This document shows positions 38,028-51,382 of a stretch of DNA of 64,000 nt, one piece after another (positions within the stretch are counted from its first letter, which is position 1; the number at the start of each line of letters is the position of its first letter). The position numbers and the translations under genes are program-made. Source of the stretch: Moringa oleifera (lineage: Eukaryota; Streptophyta; Magnoliopsida; Brassicales; Moringaceae); assembly GCA_021397835.1 (NCBI GenBank), contig JAJFZO010000256.1:2030501-2094500 (forward strand). The letters run 5' to 3'. The notes under the pieces were generated by a model. That model was not told the DNA's origin and did no database searches. It worked only from the letters and a program-made list of their open reading frames with translations.

Positions 38028-41000
38028 ATGGCTTCCTCCTTCCTCCTCTTCCTCTGTCTCCTCCTCCAAACTATTCTCTCCTCAAGTAAGTACCGAACGA
38101 CGTCGTGGGTTCTTCTTCTTTTATAACACCCGAGTACCACCACGTCATTTCCAGTCACCCTGTTTTCTCACAGCTCTAACCCCGATCCCAACTTGTTTAC
38201 TTAGTTACTGATTAGTCACTGATTTCTTCTTTCTTCTGTTTTGTCTTGGTGCTGTTTGTATTTGTAGGAGCTGATTCGTTTATAGGGGTTAACTATGGGC
38301 AAGTGGCGGATAATCTGCCGCCACCATCTGCCACCGCGAAGCTTCTGAAGTCGACGTCAATTGAGAAGTTGAGGCTCTATGGCGCTGATCCGTCTATCAT
38401 CAAGGCCTTGGCTAATACCGGAATCGGCATCGTCATCGGCGCAGCTAACGGCGACATTCCCGCTCTCGCTTCCGATCCCAACTCGGCCACTCAGTGGGTC
38501 AATTCCAACGTCCTAGCCTACTATCCCGCCAGCAACATCATCCTCATCACTGTTGGCAACGAGGTCCTTAATCACCTCTTAGTCACAAAATCTTTGTTGA
38601 ATGCTTTCGCCTTCCTTCCAGATAAAAACGATGGTGATTTGATTATAAACCATGGAAACTAAAGAAATCATAACAGGATTTTAAAATCAAAACTCTCTGA
38701 AAGCGAGAGTGTCTACTTAAAAAGCTAACGATAACGTATTTCCTTATAAGAAATTCTTCTTGTGACAGGTCATGATGACGAACGACCAGAATCTGATTAA
38801 CCAGCTCCTCCCAGCAATGAAAAACATCCAAAATGCCCTCAACGCAGCTTCAATCGGCGGCAAAATAAAGGTTTCAACGGTCCACTCAATGTCCCTCTTG
38901 AGTCAATCCGAGCCGCCATCCGCCGGGTTGTTCATCCCGAGCTACCAGGACTCCCTGAAAGGGTTGCTCCAGTTCCTGAAGGACAGTGGATCCCCTTTCG
39001 CCATCAACCCGTACCCGTTCTTCGCCTACCAGAGTGACCCGAGACCCGAAACCCTCGCGTTCTGCCTCTTCCAACCCAATGCTGGACGAGTTGACTCGGG
39101 AACGGGGATCAAGTACACGAACATGTTCGATGCGCAGGTGAGAAAAACTTGAAACCCCACTGGGGTCAATAAATTTCTTAGTCAGGGCCGGAGTTTCGAC
39201 TTGACCCGGCCCAATTGAAGGGCTGACGTGTGGGTCAACTGACAACAGCACCCGACAAACTTAAGACATACGTTAGCGTTGCCCACAAGTCCACCGCATT
39301 GACGTAGGATTCCGAGAATTAGAGCTAACTGTCCCCAACCTCTACAGTCGTTTTGATTCCTTTTTGACTTTTAAGCTATTTTCATTTAAATTATTTCCTT
39401 AATTATTTTTATATTATTTAAATTTTTAACTAATATATTTTCTATTAATTTGATAATAAAATATTTTATTTGGAAAATATAATAAACTCTAAATTATTTT
39501 TATAATATTTTTTTGTGAAGGTAATTTTAGGTTAGAGGGACATTTGAGGGTACTCAGTCTCTCACTTTCTAGGTGCCCCTTTCTTCACGAAATGATTGGA
39601 GGCACTGCTTCACTGAATTATAACTGATGTGACCCATTGTGCTTGGTGATAAGCTGGCCACTGCAATAATTTTTAAGATTTGTCCATTAATGAAAAAGCT
39701 TAGTGATGTTCTGATGAAAGTTCAGTTGGGGACCATTCAGACATGTCTCAACAGGAACATCGTAATCTCTCTTTGTAATAACATTACAAACTTCTACCTG
39801 GTGCTGATCATAATTTATGATTTATGATCCAATGTGATATGCAGGTTGATGCAGTGCACTCTGCTCTGAATGCAATAGGCTTCAAGGATGTGGAGATTGT
39901 GGTCGCTGAAACTGGGTGGCCTTCCAGGGGGGACAGTAATGAAGTTGGACCAAGTGTTGAGAATGCTAAGGCCTACAACGGGAACCTGATTGCCCACCTG
40001 AGATCAATGGTTGGCACTCCTTTGATGCCTGGAAAGCCTGTAGATACTTACCTTTTCGCTCTGTATGATGAGGATCTCAAACCAGGACCTTCCTCTGAAC
40101 GTGCATTTGGGCTCTTCAAGACTGACCTTTCTATGGCTTATGACATTGGCCTCTCCAAGAGTAGCCAGGTCAGACAATCTTGTTCTTCTTATAATCTTAC
40201 AGTGTGATGACCCTACAATGTTACAATGTGATCATGTGATAAGAACGGTAAGAGAATTACATTTTCAAAAGCTAGCTGGTGGGAATGGTCAAAATCCCCG
40301 TATCTTCAATTACGATTCTAACATTTCATCTCTAACATTTCATCAGGTTTCGCAGTTTTGATGCTGTCATGTGCTAGTCTTTTGACTGGTTTTTAGTAAA
40401 TTAGGAGAAATAATGACTGTTTTAATATCAATCCATAAAAATTTAAGTTGCATTTTAAAAATTAACTAGCTAGCTGTTGACCAAAAAAATAATTAAAAAA
40501 TCTTATAACCAACACTAAAAGCACACACTTCTAAAATAAGATTGTTGCAAAATATGATATTTGCCTCATATAAAAAGTCTTAGCTTTTTGTATGAAAATT
40601 ATAAGACTCTGAACTCTTTCACTTCAATAGCTTTTTTTTTTTTTTTTAAGATTTTAATGAAAGATCAAGTTTGATATATTCAATTAAGATCTAACCATCA
40701 TGATATAATTTTGTCATAATATGATGTTCTCTTTGAATTAATGGTGTATCTTTCCATTTTTCTGTCTGCAGACACCATCAACTCCCACGACTCCGGTAAC
40801 CCCAACGCCAAAACCGACTGCAACAGGCTGGTGTGTGCCTAAGACTGGTATTTCCGACGCTGAGTTACAGGCAAGTCTTGACTATGCCTGCGGCCAAGGC
40901 GTTGATTGCAGCGCAATCCAACCAGGGGGTGCCTGTTTTGAGCCCAACACGTTAGCTTCACATGCGGCTTATGCCATGAATCTCTACTACCAGACTGCTG

Positions 41001-41185
41001 GGAGGAACCCCTGGAACTGCGATTTCTCGCAAACTGCAGCCATCACTTCGCAGAATCCTAGTAAGCTTATCTTCATCTCTTATTACAATGATTTTGTTTC
41101 TTGCTTATTTGTCTCTTTAGTTATATTTTGTGTTATTGGGATTGTAGGTTACAATAACTGCGTATACCCTGGAGGAAGTGCATGA
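38028..41185 (+). CDS. GH17 glucan endo-1,3-beta-glucosidase with X8 (CBM43) domain
   Basis: Six coding exons: 38028-38085, 38268-38563, 38769-39137, 39845-40168, 40772-41060 and 41148-41185, giving 457 residues. Residues 1 to about 21 are a hydrophobic secretion signal. The GH17 barrel starts FIGVNYGQVADNLPPP; the likely proton donor is Glu118 in TVGNE and the nucleophile Glu263 in VVAETGWPS. A Thr/Pro linker (about 350-367) joins it to a C-terminal X8 domain (GWCVPKTG, LDYACGQGVDC, YNNCVYPGG), which binds beta-1,3-glucan. It should hydrolyse callose or related glucans in the apoplast or at plasmodesmata. The protein ends a few residues after the last cysteine, with no hydrophobic tail, so I predict no GPI anchor. 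The order relative to CAP1 and AGB1 matches At4g34480. The donor after exon 2 (GTCCTT) is weak. Confidence 0.93.
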
Positions 41186-42156
41186 AAAAGCAAGATGAGT
41201 TGAAATAAAATAAAGGAAGTGTAGTTAAATAAGTGTTGTGGTCTTGATTGGTTTTTCTTCTTTGTTGTTTATAGCTTTAAATTGTAAATGCTCCTTCCTT
41301 TAAAGCTCTCTCTTGTGATAATGTTAGGTTTCATAAAAATGTGGGATAAAGGGCGCTTCTGTCACAAAAAAACTTTAGTGGTTGTAATGGGTTATCTTTG
41401 TTTTAGATTTCTAAAATTATGTGAGTGAAAATGGAAAAATATGGAAGGCATAGTATGCCTATGCTTTTGAATTGCATTAAAGCGATTCTTGGACTAGGAG
41501 CCTACAGGGCATCATATGCAATGATCATATAAAGAATCTGATGCCCATGGGTGGAATGGTTATTATTCCACGCAACAGCCCATCAAGGCATTATCTTGAT
41601 ATAGTGTTGATGATTGCATGCTTTTACTTTATTTATTATTCTTTAAGATGTGATCACTTAGAAATCCAATTAATTTCTGTTGTGGTTTACATATAATAGT
41701 AGGCTTAATCTTTTGACTATTTAAAAGCTTAATGATACTATTAGTAAAGCTATTTATTTGGCTTATGTTGACGTTTTAAAGAGGGATTAATTTTTTTTTG
41801 TTAATTTAAATTATATTAATATATTTTAAAAATTTTGATATATGTATATTTTAAAAAATATATATTAAAATTTTATATGTTAACATAATAACCGAGATAA
41901 TATATTTTTTTATTTTTATAAGAAAATAAACTATACAAACTCACATCAATCTTTCATCTTTAAAATGCAACACTAAATCAAAGCAGTACAGAATCCTCCT
42001 TCTTTTTAAGAACTGAAAATGTTTTTTTAAATTTGTTACATCATAAAATAATAAAAACGTTTATAATATCCATAGATTTTGTCCCCCAAAAAAAGAAAAG
42101 GAAGTATCAGATAGATAAAAAATAGTGGCAAATCATTATTTCTTAAGCAAAGTTAC
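41186..42156. other. GH17 3' flank
   Basis: An AATAAA-like signal lies only about 20 bp after the GH17 stop, and others follow. The remainder is AT-rich, without a recognisable gene, up to the tRNA-Glu pseudogene. Confidence 0.5.
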
Positions 42157-42227
42157 TCCGTTGTCGTCCGGCGGTTAGGATATCCGGTTTTCACCTAGGA
42201 GAACCGGTTCACGTGCCGGCGAAGGAA
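42157..42227 (+). pseudogene. decayed tRNA-Glu copy
   Basis: The 5' half is nearly the same as the intact tRNA-Glu at 42294: TCCGTTGTCGTCC then GCGGTTAGGATATC, with TTTTCAC at the anticodon loop. The 3' half is damaged. The anticodon stem no longer pairs fully, the T arm reads ACCGGTTCACGTGCCGG instead of CCGGGTTCGATTCCCGG, and the 3' acceptor strand is GAAGGA instead of CAACGGA. The B box is broken, so transcription and folding are unlikely. Confidence 0.85.
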
Positions 42228-42293
42228 TTTTCTGTTGTATTTTACATTTGCAAATTTTGTCTAATAATTTAAGATCTGACTACTAACAAGAAT

Positions 42294-42365
42294 TCCGTTG
42301 TCGTCCAGCGGTTAGGATATCTGGCTTTCACCCAGGAGACCCGGGTTCGATTCCCGGCAACGGAA
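42294..42365 (+). tRNA. tRNA-Glu (anticodon TTC)
   Basis: The acceptor stem TCCGTTG pairs perfectly with CAACGGA. The D arm is TCCAGCGGTTAGGA, the anticodon arm CTGGC-TTTCACC-CAG carries TTC, and the T arm CCGGG-TTCGATT-CCCGG is intact with a consensus B box. It is 72 nt including the discriminator base, with no intron. A T-run of five or more follows within 15 bp, as expected for RNA polymerase III termination. Confidence 0.97.
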
Positions 42366-44113
42366 TTATTTTTTTTCTTATTTATGTCATATTTACCCTT
42401 TACTCTGGTTTCGAAGGAAGAGACACCAAGAGAAATGCAGGCGTCACTTGCACTTTCCTTTTCTCAGTTCTCCCATTTGATCGGATTCCATTTTTAGTCA
42501 AGCTTCAGAGTTTCAAAATGGCCAGAAACATTCTCCTTAATTGAATTTGTGCGAATCTTTAAACAAAAATAAATATATTATATTAACATGATAAAAAGTA
42601 AATATATTAAAAATTTTAATCATTTGATTTTATTAAATGATCACTAATTAATTTTTTTTAAAAAATAAACAAATAAATAAAAATAGTCTATTTTAAAATA
42701 TGCACGAATCAATTAATAATAAAATTAAATTCAAAAAAATAAATGACATTAATATATTTAAATTAATGATTTGCATTAGAGTAAATATTATGCATTTTGA
42801 AGAAGTTATTTTCCTCTCTTTAACTAAACTGTTTATTATAAGATTTGAGTAACTTGGTTGATTGAGTCTTTAATAATACGAACTTAAAAGATTTGTTTTT
42901 TTGGATAAAAATATTTTACTGAACTTGTGCAATATTTTTTGATAAAAAATTGAATAATATTTTATAATTCAAAATTACAACATGAAAATAAAAAACAAAT
43001 AAACAAAATCTTTCAAATTAACTGGATAAAATATTTTATATTTTATTCACACTAGATTTTTTTTTTAGCATTTTTGACTCGGCTGTTAAATAAATTAATT
43101 ATTTTTATATATAAAAAATTTGTTATGACAAAAAAGAAGACTTTTGAAGGCTTCAAAGCCGTCAATGGTAGCTGGAGAATGGTTCTGGTCAAAATTAAAG
43201 ATTGAATTTCTTAGGAAGGATACTCATTCTATGGCAAGGTTGCCTTTTTAATCTCATTATCAATAATTTATTATTTAAAAATAAGATGAAACTTTATTTA
43301 ATCTCGTTAAAAATAAGAATGAAGATCATCGTATTTTTTAGAATCAGATGAAATGATTTTTTGTGTGATAAAAAGATTAAAAAATTATTATTATTATTTT
43401 ATCAAACTAATACATGTCAATATCTACTCAAAAATTCAGCATAACTCAAAATTAATAAAAGATTATAATCTTAAAAATAAATTTAATTGGTTATTTTAAT
43501 TATGAAATAAATTTTTTATATTTATGATAATAATAATAATAATATTTAAGGTGAAAGATAAAAATTTTGTATTATAAATTATGTAATATATTATTGATTT
43601 TAATATTCACCATTATTGACACATGTGATGTATTTTATATTTTAAATATCTCATTTAATTTTATAAAATATTTTATTGACGAATTTATTGTCAATATGAA
43701 ATTTGATTCATTTTAAGATCTTCAAAGTCGAGAAGATTTAATTTTTTAAATATTTAATTTAATTTATCTAAAACGTGTAAAAATTGAGCAATTAATTATC
43801 ATATTCAAAATTTTATAATATTTTAAAAATTTAACTATTTTTATTTGTGGTAACATTATAAGAGTCAAAAAATAATTTTCCTTTTCAAATTGCTATCAAG
43901 TCAAGAGAGCGAAAAAGAAAAATACAAACAAAAATAAAGAAAACCTAACCATCTTTATCATAACAACTCCGACGCTAAAGGAAGGCAGCTGGGGCCACTG
44001 CCACGGTGTCCGGCTCACAAGTCACGTATATAGTATGACACGTATGACATGTGGGACCGGCGGCGATAGTCAATTCAGGCTTGACTTTGGCTCACCATGT
44101 CCCGTTTCTATTA

Positions 44114-44151
<38 letters not shown>

Positions 44152-44349
44152 GACTTCTTCACAGTTGATGTCAGAGGACACCGTCAACAGCAAGTAAGCG
44201 TTAAGAACAGTCGTTTCTGTCTCTCAATTCACTGAAAAGCCCCAATCGCCTCGCTTGAATTCGACAAACTAGGGCACAGCGCCAAACCTGAAGGACAAAA
44301 CGTTAAAAATGCTTGCTTTTTAGTTAAATTTGAGAGCAAAGGAGGAAAA
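42366..44349. other. AT-rich intergenic region and AGB1 leader
   Basis: About 42.5-43.9 kb is AT-rich without coding blocks. From about 43960 the composition is normal and should contain the AGB1 promoter and leader, including a long CT tract at 44115-44150. Confidence 0.55.
44115..44150. repeat. (CT)n microsatellite in AGB1 leader/promoter
   Basis: About 17 CT units with one interruption end about 200 bp before the AGB1 start codon. Confidence 0.93.
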
Positions 44350-47300
44350 ATGTCTGTCGCGGAGCTAAAGGAGCGCCATACGGCGGCTGCTGAGACTGTC
44401 AACAATCTCAGGGAGCGATTGAAGCAGAAGCGGCTTCTCTTGCTCGACACTGATGGTACTATTTCTTATCAATGCTTTGCTTTTGGTGTTTTTGTTTGTC
44501 GTGTTTCTTTGTTCTTTTTGATTTTGTTTTCGGTTTTCGTTAGATCTATTTGTTTTTTCGCGGAATTTATGCAGTTGCGGGGTATGCGAAGTCGCAGGGG
44601 CGGACTCCGGTTACTTTTGGCCCGACGGATCTGGTCTGCTGTAGGACCCTCCAGGGACATACTGGCAAGGTAATCTGTACATATATATATACTAGTATCT
44701 GCATGTGTACATATACTTTTATGTATATGTATAGGTGTGTATTTATATGTGTATTAGTAACTTAGGAAAACGAGGATTTTAAAGTTTTGGGGGATTGTTA
44801 GTTTATTAAATTTGGGAGTCATGGGATGAGTGGAGAGTATCTCGGAAGTGCAAGTAGGTCAAGAAAGGAAATAGTGATTAGAGGATTGAAGTTAGACATC
44901 CCTTTTTTCGATTATAGTCAAAAGCTTTACCATAGTCAGAAATTAAAATAGCTAAAGTAGAAGACTCCCTTGTAGACATGTTTTCATGCTTTTGGCTAAC
45001 TGAAATATGAAATCCATTCTATTTACCGAATCTGATTTCATGGGATTCCATTATATGGAAACTAGTGTTTGGGAACACCTATGCTTGTGCATTATTTGGT
45101 AAGCTCTTGAGAGATAATACCAAATGAGAACGACATGGCCACTTCCTGAAGATTGTTTGATAATGATCTTGCATTGTTGCTTCCTCTTGGAGAAAGGAAC
45201 ACTGTAATAATCAATACCCTGGAGCTGTATTTAAGTGAACTGGACTGTGAATAGCAATGAAAGAATAGAAACGTATTGAATGGGTCCATGATCATGAGGA
45301 TATTAAGTGTCCATTTGTTGCGTGTCGATACTATAACAATACCTCTTCTTGTTTTGATTGCTCAGTGGTACGATCTGCTCCTTTAAATTTGAATTAGTTG
45401 GACTTTTTAACTATTGGAACATTCTGCCTTAGTTTTTTGAGAAAATAATGAGGAGCATTATAATATTCAAACTACCAAGTGAGATACCCTGGGGCTCTAT
45501 TACAGTGATCTGGTTTGTGAATAGCAATAAAAGAATAGAACATATTGAGTGGGTCCACAATCATGAGGATATTAAGTGTCTATTTGTTGGGTATTGATAC
45601 TATAACAATACGCCTTCTTGTCTTGATTACAGAGTGGTACAATCCACTCCTTTAAATTTAAATTAGTTTGACTTTTTAACTATCGGAAAATCTGGTTACT
45701 TTTTGATGAATTTTCAATAAAGAAACTTTCAATGCATGAAATCTAACGTACAGCAAGAACCTTTTAATATTATAAATTACATACCAATGGACACTTCCTG
45801 AAAAGTGTGGTTGAGGTAGGTTCACTTTTGCTCATGAATTCTTTTGTAGAAGTGTATATGCTACATTTGTCTTGCTTGGGTTAAGTGATATCACAGACTT
45901 GCAAGTTTTTTAGTACCTGAGTTTTAGGTGCACGGAATATGAAAACATAATTGATATTGCTTCAATTGAATTTTATGATTCTTTGCATTTTATTGTTATA
46001 GCTGCTTGGGTGAATTCTATTTGTATAAAATGTATAAAGTGGTTGTTATTTTTTAGTAATGTTCATGTGCAGTTGTGTGTGTTCCATCTAAAGATAACAT
46101 CTTATTGTAAATGTGTCACGTGTATGTTGTGCAAAGCTAATGGAGAATATTAGTTGCGGCCTTGTTTATTTTATGAGAGGAAAGATGTTGATAATCATTT
46201 GACTTGTAGAGGAACCTTGACAAAGACAAGGAAAGTGGAAGCCTGGAGCCTGTCTGAAGTTGAAGTGAAACTTGTTAAATTAAAATGATAAGCATTTGAA
46301 CTCTTTACTCAAAATATGATGCCTTTATTTATGGATTCAGATGAGGCAATTATATAACATCGTCAGATAGTCTGCTTTTAGATGATTGGTTGCATTAGAA
46401 TTTTAACCTCTGAGATACTTGCAGGTATATTCTTTAGATTGGACAACTGAAAGGAATCGAATTGTCAGTGCATCTCAAGATGGACGGTTAATTGTGTGGA
46501 ATGCTCTAACAAGCCAGAAAACTCATGCCATAAAGCTTCCTTGTGCCTGGGTTATGACATGTGCTTTCTCACCAACTGGTCAATCAGTTGCTTGCGGTGG
46601 TCTTGATAGTGTATGCTCGATTTTCAATCTGAATTCACCAACTGATAAGGACGGAAATTTACCAGTATCAAGAATGCTTAGTGGACATAAGGGATATGTT
46701 TCTTGCTGTCAGTATGTGCCAGATGAGGACACTCACCTAATCACCAGTTCAGGTGATCAGACATGTGTTCTATGGGATATTACCACAGGCCTCAGAACTT
46801 CTGTTTTCGGAGGAGAATTTCAGTCTGGACACACTGCTGATGTATTAAGGTATTTAAGTTAGTTGACACTAAACTAAATCTTGTCATCATCCCAGTTATT
46901 TGATAAACAATTTTTGGATAAACTCTCTTCTCTACCTTCCAAATACTATTCTTTTCATGAAGAATTAGTGTTTTATCAAACCCCTTAGAAATTTGGTTTT
47001 ACTCAATGTAGTTCACATTAGAAGCTCTTTGATTTAGAATTTGGTGAGAATCCATATGAAGGAAATTTCAACTTGGTAGTGACTGCTTGAGCATCACTTT
47101 TGAAGAACTTGTTGCTGGAGCAGCCCATTTTGCAGCTGTCCATTTCCTCTAAAGTGGTTGTGTCTGCCCTCCTGACTGTTGCATTGATCAAAAAGTTGGA
47201 GTTATGAAACAATTGTTAATATGTTTCCATTAATAGAGTGCTTCTAAGTGAAGTTGAGTGCTGGTCATAAAATTTGTGTTGCTGATGGCTATTTTGGGAA

Positions 47301-49842
47301 ATTTGACATCTCATTGATGGTTACTATCTTTTGCTAGTTATGGGATTAACCAAACTCCCACTATACCTGTTAACTATCTTATTGATTCATTTCCTTTGAA
47401 TTACTATCTTTTGCTAGTTATGGAGCTCTCTGTTGATATGTCATCCTAGAATGGAAAAAGAAATTCGGTTGATATCACGGTTATCAGAAGGGAAAAAAAA
47501 GATATATGTCTTTCGTAATTTCAGATAAAAGGGAAATGTATGTTTCTTGATTTTGGAATTTATGTTTAGAATATGTTTTCTTAAAATCTTTAATCAGTTC
47601 TTCATCATTCTATGTTAGACACAAGAAAAATAAGAAATTAGAAATTTTGGAAAAATTATGGTCTAGGAAGAACAAAAAAGAGAAAAAAAGAACAAAGCAA
47701 GGCGTGGGCCTTAAATAACAGAAATCTCAGATTTTAAAAATATTGCAAACTCTCATATTATAATGTAGCAAATCTATTTCAAGCATTAGGGTGACGAATA
47801 CTAAAGACTTTCAAATTATAATGTAGCAAGTCTCTCTCAAACATTAGGGTGATCTAAGGATTTATAGTCACCAAATACTAAAAGAAATAGAAAATCAAAA
47901 TTCCAAATATGTACCGAATTATAGACATAGGAAATTTAAAGTTTTTATAAGAACTTTAGTGGGAATAGGAAATTTATGTCTTAATAAGAATTGGACATAG
48001 TTTTAAAAATGAATTATGTAACAAAAGAAAATTTTTTTTCCCGACTTTGGATAAAACAGAAATCCTTCTTGTTTCCTAATTCCGGAAGTTTTGCCTAGAA
48101 TTGGTTTTTGTAAAATGTTTAATCTATGCTTCATCATTATCATTTTGTTTCAGTGTCTCAATTAGTGGATCAAACTCAAGAATGTTCGTATCTGGTTCAT
48201 GTGATTCGACTGCTCGTTTGTGGGATACTCGTGTTGCAAGTCGTGCTGTGCGTACATTTCATGGTCATGAGGGAGATGTTAACACCGTGAAGTTCTTCCC
48301 AGATGGCAATAGATTTGGAACTGGCTCAGATGATGGAACTTGCAGGTTGTATGATATCAGGACTGGGCATCAACTTCAAGTATACTATCAGCAGCATGGT
48401 GATAATGAGGTCCCAACTGTGACCTCTATTGCATTCTCTGTATCAGGAAGGCTTCTCTTTGCTGGATATTCCAATGGTGATTGCTATGTCTGGGATACTT
48501 TATTAGCAAAGGTACATGTGTCAACTGCTTCTATTTTGGTGCTACCTGTAGTCTTTTTATGTTACTACATAGAGCTGTAATATATTTAGTTTCTAGATTT
48601 TTGCAGCCCATGGATGTTTTGGTTTGTGGATAGTCACGCTTCTGTAGGTTTAAATGTTGCATGTTCTATGGGGATGACACCTTTTCACATCATCGAAACT
48701 TAGTAACTACTTAAAAACAGAAATGACAGGGGAGCATCTGCGCCCTGAGTTAAGGCTTGTGTGTTCTGTCTACTGTTATGTTTTATCTAAAGTCCATCGT
48801 ATGATGTACCGGAATCAGTGAGTTTACCGTCACGTGGTGGAGAGAAAATCATGACCGGGGTACTTATTTTACGCGGGTAACATGTTTTTGGTTATAATAA
48901 TAACTTGTGCTTATTAACCCTGAACTTTTTGCTTTTTGTATTTGAGCATGTGAGCAAGTCATGCATATTTGAGGTGGGGCAGTATTGTAGATGCACAGGC
49001 TCTAATTATTAGCTCATTTTGGCAGGTTGTTTTGAATTTGGGATCTCTTCAGACCTCACATGAGGGCCGGATCAGCTGTTTGGGTTTGTCGGCTGATGGA
49101 AGTGCCTTGTGTACAGGAAGTTGGGATACAAATCTAAAGGTCAGTCTGCGTTTAATCCTGGCCATGTACTTCTTTGAAAGCCATGCAACGTTTAAAAATT
49201 ACAAATTTCTCTTCCTTGCGTTCCCTCCAAGCATATACATTTTAATGTCAATAGATAATGGATGCAAATGAACCAAAAATTGCTGCAGTTGCATCTATTG
49301 AAATTTCTTCTGCAAGTCTGGGTTATTGGATACCAGTGTTACACAATTTGGTCTGTTGCATACCAATGCATCAGAGCTGTTGCCATATAGACATTTCTAT
49401 TAATTCTGTTACACTTGGGGATGGGGAATGTAGAATGATAATAGCCACTAGACTAGGTTTATAAGATACCTTACCAAGTCTCAACTATGAAGCAGATAGT
49501 TGATGGCATCATAAATCCATGAGGCTGCAGTATGGAGCTTGTAATCCCTGAGATACTACTGATTTCTCTTGCAAGAAAAATGCCTGTGCTAGAATGGTAG
49601 AAGTTTCTCAAAACATTTTAATGGAACCAGACCATTACATTTTTATGCTTTTTATTACTTATTGACATGCAGTAGGTAATTATATGGGATTTGTCACTCC
49701 TACCTTATTTGGTGTGCTTCATTCTGATGTGAGAATTAGGAGCAAAGTTGTTTTTGACTTGCTAAAATTTGATGTGTTTCTGCTATTCTTGTTTTGTATG
49801 TGTTAGATTTGGGCTTTCGGAGGCCACAGGAGAGTGCTTTGA
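44350..49842 (+). CDS. AGB1: heterotrimeric G-protein beta subunit
   Basis: Six coding exons: 44350-44455, 44575-44669, 46425-46849, 48154-48511, 49026-49139 and 49807-49842, giving 377 residues, the length of Arabidopsis AGB1 as I recall it. The N-terminal coiled coil ([10 protein letters not shown]...[13 protein letters not shown]) pairs with G-gamma. Seven WD40 blades follow, with WD-type endings such as [29 protein letters not shown] and NLKIWAF. The C-terminus is [11 protein letters not shown]. The protein acts at the plasma membrane with G-alpha and G-gamma in hormone, immunity and development signalling. The last exon has only 12 codons and was found by frame and family fit after a TTAG acceptor at 49806. 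Intron 2 (1755 bp) contains a tandem duplication. The gene is in the At4g34460 position of the syntenic block. Confidence 0.96.
45214..45686. repeat. diverged tandem duplication inside AGB1 intron 2
   Basis: Copy 1 (about 45214-45417) and copy 2 (about 45484-45686) share ATACCCTGG, TGAATAGCAAT, ATCATGAGGATATTAAGTGT and GACTTTTTAACTAT in the same order and spacing, an offset of about 270 bp. Identity is about 85-90%. The copies are noncoding. Confidence 0.88.
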
Positions 49843-51382
49843 GTAATGGAGGAGCAAAAGGATTCTGCATCCTGAGACTTCACCATGTCAGGTTAATGGT
49901 CACTTTACCTTCACTTCCCATGCTGTCTGAAGATTCTTCTGTATTCAGCCAGTCAATGTGATTGCGGAAACTGTATCCTTTACTGCATCTTGTAATCCTC
50001 ACCTGAAGAGCTGAGACCTCGGTTAGAAATGGAAGGTGGTGTTTGAGAGCTTGCATTCCTTGTTTCATCTGCACATGGTGTATTAACTTGCCTGATTAAT
50101 ATTCTTCCCTTATACTTGGCAATTCTTGCACCATGTGTTCTAATTTAACAAATCGATTGAGTGTTCTCTTTGCATCAATCTCCCATTGCACCTTCTTGTG
50201 CGATTTGTAAGTTCTAAACATTGCAATTACGGCACCTTTCTTATTAAGAACTATCCTATTAAGTGCAAGATAGTTGCTATCCTTGAACTTCTACATGATT
50301 CATTTTTTCTTTGGTAGTCCTTCTCAAACAAGTTTGGTAGTCCTATTTTCTTACCTTGGATCTAATTCCTTTCTAGCCCTCTTAAGCTTCATTTCATGTA
50401 GATTTGGGATGTTTGACCTGTTTAATCTGTCTTATTCCTCTTGCATGTAAAATTTTAACTTTGAGAATCATGCCAATGAAAAAAAAAAAAAAAGGAAAAA
50501 AGATAACAGAGAAGGCACAGATTGTCTTATGCTGGTTTGTGAGCTTAATTTTGTTCCCCTCCTCTTTCCCTTTTAATTACCAAAATGCATTACAAAAGAA
50601 AGACTGCAGTTTGAAGCCCTTTAACTTCGTTGTTGAATGTCATAAAAGTGCGAAGTCGTTAATGTGTGGACGCACGCTCTGATGCCAGTTCTGCCTCCTA
50701 TGACACTGTAGTTTTAGCAGCAGGAAATTATCACATGCACAGAAGGCAAGATCGGTGATGTCTTTCTTAACCATGATGTACTTCAACATTAGGTTTAATT
50801 ACTGATTCTATTGAGGGATGGCTTTGTTTGGGTGTCGTAGGTGGCTCCAATGCAAGGAGCCCCAAAACTACAGCATATGTAGTGGCTGCAACAGTAGGTC
50901 ACAAACAAACATCAAAAGAAAGCAGACCTATCACACTCAAAGAGAAATAAAATGAAAAATGTATCAAGTTTGGATACTGTTTATAGTGAATGATACATAA
51001 TTAGAAAACAATTTAAGCTGTGAATAAGGATGACAATTTCTCTAATTCCATAGAAATAAATCAACCCACATTGTTGTTCCCATATGTAAAATCCCACATA
51101 AAAATTTTTCAAATGAACAAAAAGAAGGGAAAATAAAAACCTATGAACCTGACTTGCATGATACAAGAGTGTTATTCAGATTAACAGATAACCACAAAAA
51201 AGCACATATAATAAAAAAGAATCTCTCCCATCAACCCTAACACTCCCCAGTCCAAAGGGGTTGCATTCTTTCTACAACAATGTTATCCGGTTGAAGCCAT
51301 CTACCTTCTGATCTCATCATCCCAAAAAAACAGAGGAGAATGCCTAAATAAAGGCAAAAGAAATAATCTTTGTATGGATCAG
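49843..51382. other. intergenic region between convergent AGB1 and coatomer gamma genes
   Basis: It holds the 3' untranslated regions of both flanking genes. An A-run lies near 50480-50493. No coding block was recognised. Confidence 0.55.

Noticed and set aside
42157..42365. Two similar units that might suggest a CRISPR-like or tandem array
   Set aside because: There are only two units, and both are tRNA-Glu sequences.
47319..47857. Short repeated words in AGB1 intron 3 (ATTACTATCTTTTGCTAGTTATGG, and a 60-bp near repeat at about 47743-47857)
   Set aside because: They are too short and diverged to define an element; noted as background duplication.
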